A stretch of 7,407 nt of DNA, taken from positions 1-7,407 of the forward strand of contig JAJRRJ010000181.1 of the NCBI GenBank assembly GCA_024279575.1, given 5' to 3'. This document shows positions 1-5,078 of the stretch, piece by piece; the stretch's first letter is position 1; each line of letters opens with the position of its first letter. This stretch comes from Alphaproteobacteria bacterium. GTDB taxonomy: Bacteria > Pseudomonadota > Alphaproteobacteria > Rhizobiales > Devosiaceae. Both the position numbers and the translations under genes were made by a program. Under the pieces are notes generated by a model that saw nothing but the letters and a program-made list of their open reading frames with translations, ran no database searches and was not told the origin of the DNA.

Positions 1-83
1 GCTGTACCAACGACGCCCATAGCGCCCGTTGCCACATATAAAAAATCACGTTTCGTAATATCGGAAGTTGCGTCGCTCGCCAC
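1..83 (-). CDS. petA: Ubiquinol-cytochrome c reductase Rieske iron-sulfur subunit, N-terminal fragment
   Basis: This is the first 27 codons of a gene that continues beyond the left edge. The product would be the Rieske [2Fe-2S] subunit of the cytochrome bc1 complex, which accepts electrons from ubiquinol on the periplasmic side of the inner membrane. Only the N terminus is visible. After a short polar lead (VASDATSDI) comes TKRDFLYVATGAMGVVG, which matches the Tat signal-anchor that alphaproteobacterial Rieske proteins share (usually TRRDFLY followed by a small-residue hydrophobic stretch). Here the first arginine of the pair is lysine. The start is GTG at 83-81: an in-frame TAA lies seven codons further upstream, no other start codon lies between, and a GGGGA ribosome-binding site sits 7 nt before it. 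The [2Fe-2S] ligands are outside the window. It is divergent from trmL, a familiar pairing. The family call is fairly secure because this signal is distinctive, but it rests on 27 residues. Confidence 0.8.
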   Translation of the reverse strand, partial: MASDATSDITKRDFLYVATGAMGVVGT

Positions 84-90
84 TATGCCA

Positions 91-95
91 TCCCC
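91..95 (-). promoter_or_regulatory. Ribosome-binding site of petA
   Basis: On the minus strand this reads GGGGA, inside a longer purine-rich GGTGGGGA, 7 nt upstream of the GTG start. It decides the start, since no ATG lies in frame between the upstream stop and this codon. Confidence 0.55.
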
Positions 96-306
96 ACCCG
101 ATTAAAGTTATCTTTCTCAATACCGACAAAAACGGGAAGTTCCCACCCACTATCGGCTCCACTCTCAGTCCCTATTAGACTGACTGCAGAATCTGGGGTC
201 TTTTGGCACCCTCACACGCTCTTGTCCAGCCTGTAAAAACGTGACAAACCCCACCTGCGACACTATTTCCACAATTTTGACCAGTTTCCTTAATCGCCAA
301 ACGCCG

Positions 307-321
307 AATTCTCGCAGAATT
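307..321. repeat. Perfect 6-bp inverted repeat upstream of trmL
   Basis: AATTCT and AGAATT flank a 3-nt spacer (CGC). The dyad lies 33 nt before the trmL ATG, where an operator could sit. It does not match a binding site I can name; the half-sites are reversed relative to the TTTAGAA-type iron-control box. Chance occurrence is possible in AT-rich intergenic DNA. Confidence 0.3.
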
Positions 322-354
322 TAGTGTAAACTACTGAAATGCTTTAGATCAACA

Positions 355-825
355 ATGAATATTGAGCTTGCCCTTTACCAACCTGACATTCCCCAAAATA
401 CTGGTACAATTTTGCGCCTGGGCGCATGCCTCAATGTACCCGTCCACATCATACATCCCACCGGGTTTCATTTTTCCGACAAGTTATTTCGCCGCTCGGC
501 AATGGACTATGCCCAAAATGTGCAAATGCACGAGCATGACAGCTTTCAAAAATTTGATCTCTGGCGAAAACAACGCAACAAACGTCTGGTATTGATGACC
601 ACAAAAACGCAAAAATCAGTTTATGAATTTGAATTCAACCCCGGCGATATATTGCTGGCGGGCCGGGAAAGCGCCGGTGTTCCAACTCAAGTCGCCAGCA
701 TCTGCGATGCTTTGGTTCGCCTTCCAATGGCCCCCAGACTGCGCTCGCTCAATGTATCGCTGGCCACTGCCATGATCCTTGGTGAAGCCCTGCGCCAGAC
801 GGATGGATTTGGCCCGCTAAGCTAA
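355..825 (+). CDS. trmL: tRNA (cytidine(34)-2'-O)-methyltransferase
   Basis: A SPOUT-class methyltransferase that, in the characterised family (E. coli TrmL/YibK), uses S-adenosylmethionine to methylate the 2'-OH of the wobble nucleotide in leucine tRNA isoacceptors, in the cytoplasm. At 156 residues it has the normal family length. Visible motifs are the N-terminal strand with QPDIPQNTG (residues 9-17), the substrate-side segment KLFRRSAMDY (43-52), the GRESAGVP cofactor-loop motif (103-110), and the C-terminal trefoil-knot segment RLRSLNVSLATAMILGEALR (128-147), including the conserved Asn-Val-Ser. The ATG at 355 gives the standard family N terminus (MNIELALYQPDIPQNTG), which supports it despite a poor ribosome-binding site. 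It is transcribed alone, divergent from petA and convergent with the cca gene. The stop codon lies inside a possible terminator hairpin. All key motifs are intact, so the assignment is firm. Confidence 0.95.
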   Translation: MNIELALYQPDIPQNTGTILRLGACLNVPVHIIHPTGFHFSDKLFRRSAMDYAQNVQMHEHDSFQKFDLWRKQRNKRLVLMTTKTQKSVYEFEFNPGDILLAGRESAGVPTQVASICDALVRLPMAPRLRSLNVSLATAMILGEALRQTDGFGPLS

Positions 826-835
826 AGCGGTTTTT
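814..835 (+). terminator. Possible intrinsic terminator of trmL
   Basis: CCGCT (814-818) and AGCGG (826-830) form a perfect 5-bp GC-rich stem with a 7-nt loop, followed at once by TTTTT. The loop contains the trmL stop codon, so the terminator would overlap the end of the gene. The stem is short, so this is a candidate only. Confidence 0.4.
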
Positions 836-845
836 GGGGATAAGT

Positions 846-865
846 GGGACCGGTTATCCGGTTCC
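846..865. terminator. Hairpin between convergent trmL and cca
   Basis: GGGACCGG (846-853) pairs with CCGGTTCC (858-865) around a TTAT loop, giving an 8-bp stem with one G-T pair. It lies in the 43-bp gap between two convergent genes, directly after the cca stop codon on the minus strand. There is no clean T-run on either side, so it may be a weak bidirectional terminator or an RNA 3'-end stabiliser. Confidence 0.45.
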
Positions 866-868
866 AAA

Positions 869-2080
869 TTAATGCGCCATGTATTTTTTGAGTCGCACCA
901 GAAGTTCATCCCGCTGCAAGATAAATCCACCCTGTACCCAGTCCTGTTCAATCCGGCGCAGGGCCTTGCCCAGTTCCGGTCCCTGACTAAATCCCGCTTC
1001 CAGCAGGTCATCGCCACTGATCGGGAATCCTGGAACATTTATTTCTTCCCAGAACTCATTTATTTCCCGACACTGTTCCTTGGTCCAGTTTGCAAGTGCA
1101 CACGCCACCGGAACCGCCACATAGGCAAACCGGCCATGGCGATAGGCGGCATCATAAAGCTCCCCGTCGATCATTTTTCTGGCAGCAGAGCGAATGGACC
1201 TGGTCTCGCTCACCAACGCATTGGACAGCCGCCAGGCCACACGCAAGCGTTCCAAAACCCCCTCTCCCTCCAAAAGGGCGAGCCGTGCCGCAACAACAGG
1301 GCTTTGAGTGGTTTTTTCGTATCTGAGCAAGGCCTGCAAATCTTCAATTGAAAATGCCAGCACACCAATTTTGGTCATGCGCGCCAGCGTGACCACCACA
1401 TGGGGCAATCCAAGAATTTTTGTCATTTCCGCCCCCTTGCGCTCAGCAGAAAGTGCATGCAGATCACCCGCCGCCCTGGCGCAGGCATCTAAACCCAACT
1501 TGTCATATTGTTCTTGACCATGGCTGGCCGTAAATCTGAAAAACCGAAATACCCGCAATCGATCCTCAGCAATCCGCTGATCCGGGTCCCCGATGAACCG
1601 CACCTTCCCCGACAAAGCATCCCCCAACCCATCCAGAGGATCATAAAGCGCCCCGTTAAACTCCGCATAAATTGCGTTCATGGTAAAATCGCGCCGTTTT
1701 GCATCAACCTGCCAATTAGTACCAAACTTCACCCTGGCATGCCGCCCGTCGGTCACCACATCCTGACGCAGCGTTGTAACTTCGGCTGTAACCTGCCCAT
1801 TGCGAACTGTAACCGTTCCATGATCATACCCCGTGGGATAACAGGACATGCCCGCCCCACACGCCAATTTCAGGACATCATCAGGCAACAATTCTGTCGC
1901 CAGATCAATATCTCCGCCCAGTGATGTTACACCTAAAATTGTGTCACGCACCAACCCTCCGACGGCGCGCGTACGCTGTTCTTTAGCCCCAAGTACATCA
2001 AAAATCTGTTGCGCACTTCGGTCCCGCACCCACCAGGCAGTACGAAGACGCGTGACGGCATCATGCCGCCCATGAACCAT
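869..2080 (-). CDS. cca: CCA-adding tRNA nucleotidyltransferase (class II, poly(A) polymerase family)
   Basis: Adds or repairs the 3'-terminal CCA of tRNAs from CTP and ATP in the cytoplasm. Counting from the ATG at 2080 (403 residues), the nucleotidyltransferase core shows GGLVRD at 41-46, the metal-binding carboxylates DID at 57-59 followed by LATELLPDDV, and RRDFTMNAIY at 129-138 (the RRD nucleotide-recognition motif). DPLDGLGDAL lies at 147-156 and RIAEDRLRVFRFFRF at 169-183 (the head-neck junction). The tail GDDLLEAGF...QDWVQGGF (about 356-386) is the form seen in alphaproteobacterial members. A class II poly(A) polymerase is the only real alternative. The start is ambiguous. A GTG at 2089-2087 shares one base with the stop of the upstream Nudix gene (TAGTG) and adds three residues; the ATG at 2080 is also possible. 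A longer reading from 2155 would overlap the Nudix gene by 67 bp and is unlikely. The overlap suggests translational coupling. Confidence 0.93.
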   Translation of the reverse strand: MVHGRHDAVTRLRTAWWVRDRSAQQIFDVLGAKEQRTRAVGGLVRDTILGVTSLGGDIDLATELLPDDVLKLACGAGMSCYPTGYDHGTVTVRNGQVTAEVTTLRQDVVTDGRHARVKFGTNWQVDAKRRDFTMNAIYAEFNGALYDPLDGLGDALSGKVRFIGDPDQRIAEDRLRVFRFFRFTASHGQEQYDKLGLDACARAAGDLHALSAERKGAEMTKILGLPHVVVTLARMTKIGVLAFSIEDLQALLRYEKTTQSPVVAARLALLEGEGVLERLRVAWRLSNALVSETRSIRSAARKMIDGELYDAAYRHGRFAYVAVPVACALANWTKEQCREINEFWEEINVPGFPISGDDLLEAGFSQGPELGKALRRIEQDWVQGGFILQRDELLVRLKKYMAH

Positions 2081-2088
2081 CTCGCCCA

Positions 2089-2790
2089 CTATGCTTCTGG
2101 CCCCGCAAGCACCCTGTCGCGAAAACTTCGCGCCAGATTTGCAGTAATTCCCCAAATTGTGTGGGACTTATAAAGCAATTGCCAGGTTTTGAATTTATGC
2201 CCGTTTCTTTCCAGCTTAAGTTCAGAATAGTTCGGCGGATGAAGCAGATAGCTAAGCGGCACTTCAAATATCTCATCCACCTCCACGGGGTTGGGGACAA
2301 AAACAGGATTTCCAGTGATCTCCGCAACAACCGGTGTAATCAGGTAATTGGTGCCCGTCATATAGGCTGGCAAATAACCCAATATTTTGGCGTTCTGCCG
2401 CTCAAGCGCAATTTCCTCCTGCGCTTCACGCAACGCACCTGCCCCCGGATCCAAATCGCTGGCGTCCAGTTTCCCCCCCGGAAAAGCAATTTGGCCTGAA
2501 TGCGCGCGAAGTCCGCTGGAGCGCAATGTAAAAACCACACCATACCCATGCGTTCGTTTAACCAGCGCAATTAAAACTGCAGCAGACACCGGCGGATCAT
2601 TAAAAGGCACATCAGGCATCCAGTCCGGGTCAAGCAGACACGCCTCGCTTTCAGGCATTGGTGAGCCAAGCAGACAATGCTCCAGCCTCAAACATGCCAA
2701 ATCTGAATGTTCCAAATCCAAGCGTTCCAAATCCAAACATCCTCCGGATGCTTGCCGGTCATGCAAAAGCCTATTCACTTTACTGCCCAC
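2089..2790 (-). CDS. CoA pyrophosphatase-type Nudix hydrolase with repeat-containing N terminus
   Basis: Members of this Nudix subgroup (UPF0035; NUDT7/Pcd1/YeaB-like) cleave coenzyme A or its derivatives to acyl-phosphopantetheine and 3',5'-ADP, a housekeeping role in CoA turnover. In 233 residues, the CoA-recognition stretch TLRSSGLRAHSGQIAFPGG spans 88-106 and runs into the Nudix box ending ALREAQEEIAL (119-129). The metal-binding glutamates E122, E125 and E126 are present; the usual Gly near the end of the box is Ala128. The first 60 residues are unusual: residues 19-38 (LDLER LDLEH SDLAC LRLEH) form four pentapeptide-like units encoded by 15-bp tandem repeats. The start is GTG at 2790, with a strong GGGAAGGGA ribosome-binding site about 7 nt upstream. 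It begins 29 bp after the GNAT gene and overlaps or abuts cca, a neighbour I recall for this subgroup in alphaproteobacteria. Substrate preference cannot be read from sequence alone. Confidence 0.9.
   Translation of the reverse strand: MGSKVNRLLHDRQASGGCLDLERLDLEHSDLACLRLEHCLLGSPMPESEACLLDPDWMPDVPFNDPPVSAAVLIALVKRTHGYGVVFTLRSSGLRAHSGQIAFPGGKLDASDLDPGAGALREAQEEIALERQNAKILGYLPAYMTGTNYLITPVVAEITGNPVFVPNPVEVDEIFEVPLSYLLHPPNYSELKLERNGHKFKTWQLLYKSHTIWGITANLARSFRDRVLAGPEA
2676..2735. repeat. Four imperfect 15-bp tandem repeats within the Nudix gene
   Basis: On the plus strand the units start at 2676, 2691, 2706 and 2721. The last two differ at only two positions (AATGTTCCAAATCCA and AGCGTTCCAAATCCA); the first two are more diverged. 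A partial fifth copy follows at 2736. The period is five codons, so on the minus strand the array encodes LDLER-LDLEH-SDLAC-LRLEH in frame. The closeness of the last two units suggests recent duplication by slippage. Confidence 0.75.
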
Positions 2791-2793
2791 CAG

Positions 2794-2806
2794 TTATTCC
2801 CTTCCC
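2794..2806 (-). promoter_or_regulatory. Ribosome-binding site of the CoA-pyrophosphatase Nudix gene
   Basis: On the minus strand the purine tract GGGAAGGGAAT lies just before the GTG codon at 2790-2788. It supports a non-ATG start and places initiation in the 29-bp gap after the GNAT gene. Confidence 0.6.
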
Positions 2807-2819
2807 AAATACTGCGATC

Positions 2820-3434
2820 CTATCGTCCGACAATAATACCGGCCAATTCCTTAGCATGAGATGGCCTGTTATGACACACAAGCACCCGCCTGGGATCAAC
2901 AGGTCCGGGGAACTCAATTGTTCCGGGCGCTGCCATTTTATACCCAAAGGGCTGATAATAGGGCGCATCCCCCACCAGCAAAACAAACCCTTGCGGCAAT
3001 TTTTCAAGCGCCATTGCGGTAACTGCCCTTACCAGATTCCCCCCAATACCCTGGTTACGCCTTTCCGCCTTGGTTGCCAACGGGCCCAGTAAATACCCAT
3101 CCACATTGTTCAAGGAAATTTGTGTCATCCAAACCGAACCTGCCCGTTCCCCGTTTATTTCTCCAATCAAACAAAGATCAGGGTCCAGTTCCAATGATTC
3201 GCGCATAAGAAATGCAACCCGGGTAAAACGCCCCGGCCCAAAGCTCTTGTTATGAAGTTGCTCCACCCAGTCAAAATCCTGCTCAGTTTGCAAACGCAGG
3301 GAAAGCGGCGCGCACTGTTGGTTAAGCATGGAAAAATCTGTCGTCGAGGGTTCTACGACTTTCGACACAACAGTATAGGATTTGGTAACATCAGATTTGG
3401 CAAATCTGGAAACAGGTTTATCGGGCACAATCAC
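2820..3434 (-). CDS. GNAT family N-acetyltransferase (YhbS-like, COG3153)
   Basis: A predicted acetyl-CoA-dependent N-acetyltransferase; the acceptor is unknown. The GNAT fold begins near residue 44 (PLSLRLQTEQDFDWVEQL), followed by FGPGRF (65-70). The acetyl-CoA pyrophosphate-binding motif A is RRNQGIGGNLVRA (125-137), matching the Q/R-x-x-G-x-G/A pattern. The segment VLLVGDAPYYQPFGYK (151-166) is characteristic of the YhbS-like subgroup. The start is uncertain. The longest reading begins with GTG at 3434 (204 residues; an in-frame TGA is three codons upstream) but has only a weak ribosome-binding site. An ATG at 3329 would give 169 residues beginning just before the domain, again without a clear binding site. 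The 35 extra residues are polar and carry no recognisable domain. It is likely the first gene of a minus-strand operon with the CoA-pyrophosphatase and cca, 29 bp apart from the former. Confidence 0.88.
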   Translation of the reverse strand: MIVPDKPVSRFAKSDVTKSYTVVSKVVEPSTTDFSMLNQQCAPLSLRLQTEQDFDWVEQLHNKSFGPGRFTRVAFLMRESLELDPDLCLIGEINGERAGSVWMTQISLNNVDGYLLGPLATKAERRNQGIGGNLVRAVTAMALEKLPQGFVLLVGDAPYYQPFGYKMAAPGTIEFPGPVDPRRVLVCHNRPSHAKELAGIIVGR

Positions 3435-3466
3435 AATCCATCAAAAAAGCAAATAAAACGAGCAAA

Positions 3467-3486
3467 CGCGCCAAACAACGGGCGCG
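3467..3486 (-). terminator. GC-rich hairpin upstream of the GNAT gene, possible terminator of the second Nudix gene
   Basis: CGCGCC (3467-3472) and GGCGCG (3481-3486) form a perfect 6-bp stem with an 8-nt loop. On the minus strand it is followed by a T-rich but interrupted stretch (TTTGCTCGTTTTATTT), 124 nt after the Nudix stop codon. It could end transcription from that gene and separate it from the GNAT operon. The T-tract is imperfect, so confidence is low. Confidence 0.3.
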
Positions 3487-3584
3487 AATTAATTAAACCT
3501 TCATCGGTTTCGTCGATTTACTTTTCTGAAATTCAACTGTATCTCCAACCTGCAAAACAAGTACCAGCTAAATGAATATCAGGT

Positions 3585-3599
3585 ACAAATCCCATTTGT
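3585..3599. repeat. Perfect 6-bp inverted repeat downstream of the second Nudix gene
   Basis: ACAAAT and ATTTGT flank CCC, 11 bp beyond the Nudix stop codon on the minus strand. No T-run follows, so it is not a standard terminator. It could be a small operator for the GNAT operon or chance. GTACC (3561-3565) and GGTAC (3582-3586) form a second, wider dyad next to it. Confidence 0.25.
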
Positions 3600-3609
3600 C
3601 CAGCATTCT

Positions 3610-4071
3610 CTACCAGTAGGCACTTTTTTCAACCTTGAAAAAAAGTTCATCCACCCGCGCCCGCGCACTGCGCGTAATATCCAAAGGCAGATCATTTACC
3701 TTGAACCATCCGATTTCTGCAATTTCCCGATTGGCCACAAAATCATGCTCCAGATCAAAGTCACGTACAACAAATAGTGCCACATGGTCCCGCCCGCTAA
3801 TCTGACTGTTAAGAAAAACCCCGTGTAATTCCACATCCCCCTTAGGCGAAAAACCGGTTTCTTCCAGCACTTCGCGGCGCATGGTAGTTTCAAACGTATC
3901 CCCTTTTTCCACCCCTCCGCCAGGAAACTGCCAGCCTTTGACATAGGTATGCCGGATCAACAGAACTTCATCCCCCCGTATCAACACAGCGCGGGCGCCA
4001 AGAGTCATCCAACGAAACAACCCCACAATAAACAAAAACAATTTAGCGCGAAAAATCTGCCATTTGGTCAC
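3610..4071 (-). CDS. Nudix hydrolase, substrate unknown
   Basis: A compact 153-residue Nudix protein that would hydrolyse a nucleoside diphosphate linked to another moiety. The Nudix box occupies about 52-74: GG-VEKGDTFETTMRREVLEETGF, with the catalytic RE-VLEE-TG core complete (R66, E67, E70, E71). The glutamate expected at the GX5E position is Asp58, a conservative change. Upstream, LGARAVLIRGDEVLLIRHTYVKGWQFPGGG (24-53) is the usual strand before the box. The first 22 residues (TKWQIFRAKLFLFIVGLFRW) are hydrophobic and basic and may form an amphipathic or membrane-associated helix; I cannot tell whether it is a true membrane segment. The start is GTG at 4071 with a moderate GAAAGTGA ribosome-binding site. 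It is divergent from the metallophosphoesterase and unrelated in detail to the CoA-pyrophosphatase Nudix at 2089-2790. The superfamily is certain, the substrate is not. Confidence 0.9.
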   Translation of the reverse strand: MTKWQIFRAKLFLFIVGLFRWMTLGARAVLIRGDEVLLIRHTYVKGWQFPGGGVEKGDTFETTMRREVLEETGFSPKGDVELHGVFLNSQISGRDHVALFVVRDFDLEHDFVANREIAEIGWFKVNDLPLDITRSARARVDELFFKVEKSAYW

Positions 4072-4107
4072 GGGTTAGTCACTTTCAAGTTCCATTTATT
4101 AAACCTT

Positions 4108-4136
4108 CTATTACTACCAAACCCCAGGTTTTACAA
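4108..4136 (-). promoter_or_regulatory. Weak candidate promoter for the Nudix gene at 3610-4071
   Basis: On the minus strand TTGTAA (4136-4131) and TAATAG (4113-4108) are separated by 17 nt and lie 36 bp before the GTG start. Matches to the -35 and -10 consensus are 4 and 3 of 6, so this is only a suggestion. I saw no better candidate facing the metallophosphoesterase in the same 116-bp divergent region. Confidence 0.2.
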
Positions 4137-4177
4137 AATCTATAGAACCAGTTTGGTTTTAAGTTTTTTTATGCCAA

Positions 4178-4183
4178 AAGGAG
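4178..4183 (+). promoter_or_regulatory. Ribosome-binding site of the metallophosphoesterase
   Basis: AAGGAG lies 4 nt before the ATG at 4188. It is the clearest Shine-Dalgarno on the plus strand of this window and fixes the start of the phosphoesterase-murL-murD2 operon. Confidence 0.7.
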
Positions 4184-4187
4184 CCAG

Positions 4188-5078
4188 ATGAATACAATTG
4201 CACACATTTCAGATATCCATTTGTCTCCATTGCCGAAAGTGCGCGTTCGCGATCTGTTGAACAACCGGTTGACCGGTTTCCTGAATTGGACACTGAAACG
4301 CGAGGCCCAGGCATGCCCTGAAGCCGGTAAATCTCTGGTTGAACATCTGCTCTCCCAACGCGCCCAAATGAATGTGGTTACTGGCGATCTGGTTAATATC
4401 GCTTTGCCAGAGGAAACCCGCAATGCGGCAGAATGGCTAAGATATCTGGGTCCAAGCGAAAGAGTCTGCATGGTACCTGGCAATCATGATGCCTACCTTT
4501 CTAAATCCCTGGAAGCTGCGCGCGCCGCCTATGGTGCCTATGCCACCGGCGAAACGTTGAATGAAGAGCCTTACCCTTTTGTCCGGCGCGTGGGTCAGGT
4601 TGCAATAGTTGGATGCTCCAGCGCCATCGCAACCCCCCCTTTTATAGCTGCCGGACGTTTTGATCAGGAACAGGGCGAACGGCTGGCTCAGATATTGCGT
4701 ATTCTGGGGGACGCCGGATTTTATCGTATTGTTGCCATCCACCACCCTCCGGCGCGCGAATTTGCCCATCCGGTTCGTAAAAGCCTGTTTGGCGCAAAAC
4801 TGTTCCGGGAAATCATCCGGGAAAACGGCGCTGAATTAATACTCCACGGTCACACCCATCACTCAAGCCTTTTTTCCATTGAGGGACCACAGGCCAAAGT
4901 ACCCGTCGTCGGCGTCGCCGCCGCATCAGCCTGCCCCTCAAGCAACGAACCCCCTGCACGCTATAACTTGTTCAAGATTGAAAAACTGCATAATCGCTGG
5001 AATTGCACCATGAGGGAATTCGGGTATCAACGCGTCGGCGATACCATTGTCCAGCGTTTACAGGTTCGGATCAGCTAA
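4188..5078 (+). CDS. Calcineurin-like metallophosphoesterase
   Basis: A two-metal phosphoesterase of the calcineurin superfamily (296 residues). All signature motifs are present in order: D-x-H at 9-11 in HISDIHL, GDLVN at 66-70, GNHD at 98-101, the histidine of AIHHPP at 184-188 and GHTH at 221-224. These ligate the two metal ions and hold the phosphate. No signal peptide or membrane segment is evident, so it is probably cytoplasmic. The substrate is unknown; relatives include cyclic-nucleotide phosphodiesterases (Icc/CpdA-like) and UDP-diacylglucosamine hydrolases, and the sequence does not decide between them. The ATG at 4188 follows a strong AAGGAG. Its TAA stop is directly followed by the GTG start of murL, so the two are almost certainly co-transcribed and probably translationally coupled. 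That hints at a role linked to envelope precursor metabolism, but this is inference from position only. Confidence 0.92.
   Translation: MNTIAHISDIHLSPLPKVRVRDLLNNRLTGFLNWTLKREAQACPEAGKSLVEHLLSQRAQMNVVTGDLVNIALPEETRNAAEWLRYLGPSERVCMVPGNHDAYLSKSLEAARAAYGAYATGETLNEEPYPFVRRVGQVAIVGCSSAIATPPFIAAGRFDQEQGERLAQILRILGDAGFYRIVAIHHPPAREFAHPVRKSLFGAKLFREIIRENGAELILHGHTHHSSLFSIEGPQAKVPVVGVAAASACPSSNEPPARYNLFKIEKLHNRWNCTMREFGYQRVGDTIVQRLQVRIS

Larger units (their letters stand above)
84..354. promoter_or_regulatory. Divergent intergenic region between petA and trmL
   Basis: These 271 bp separate two divergently transcribed genes and should hold both promoters. I found no ORF or RNA gene in it. No sequence is a convincing sigma-70 promoter: TTGACC at 277-282 resembles a -35 box facing trmL, but nothing near the right spacing looks like a -10. 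Two short perfect inverted repeats are present: GGGAA-G-TTCCC at 134-144 and AATTCT-CGC-AGAATT at 307-321. The second lies about 35 nt before the trmL start and could be an operator. The trmL start lacks a clear Shine-Dalgarno sequence. Confidence 0.4.

Noticed and set aside
134..144. GGGAA-G-TTCCC dyad in the petA-trmL intergenic region
   Set aside because: At 5 bp per arm it is easily expected by chance and matches no named operator.
872..1924. Several long plus-strand open frames opposite cca
   Set aside because: They lie antisense to a well-supported gene and their translations show no recognisable domain; they are shadows of its codon bias.
2090..2155. Longer cca reading frame starting at 2155
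   Set aside because: It would overlap the end of the CoA-pyrophosphatase gene by 67 bp, and the extra residues do not resemble the family N terminus.
4146..4169. AACCA-GTT-TGGTT dyad followed by a T-rich run upstream of the metallophosphoesterase
   Set aside because: It resembles a weak terminator, but no plus-strand gene lies upstream and the 5-bp AT-rich stem would be unstable; attenuation is not supported.
4171..4190. Six-codon mini-ORF (MPKGAR) whose TGA overlaps the metallophosphoesterase ATG
   Set aside because: It has no ribosome-binding site of its own, and its sequence simply contains the Shine-Dalgarno of the real gene, so a leader peptide is not supported.
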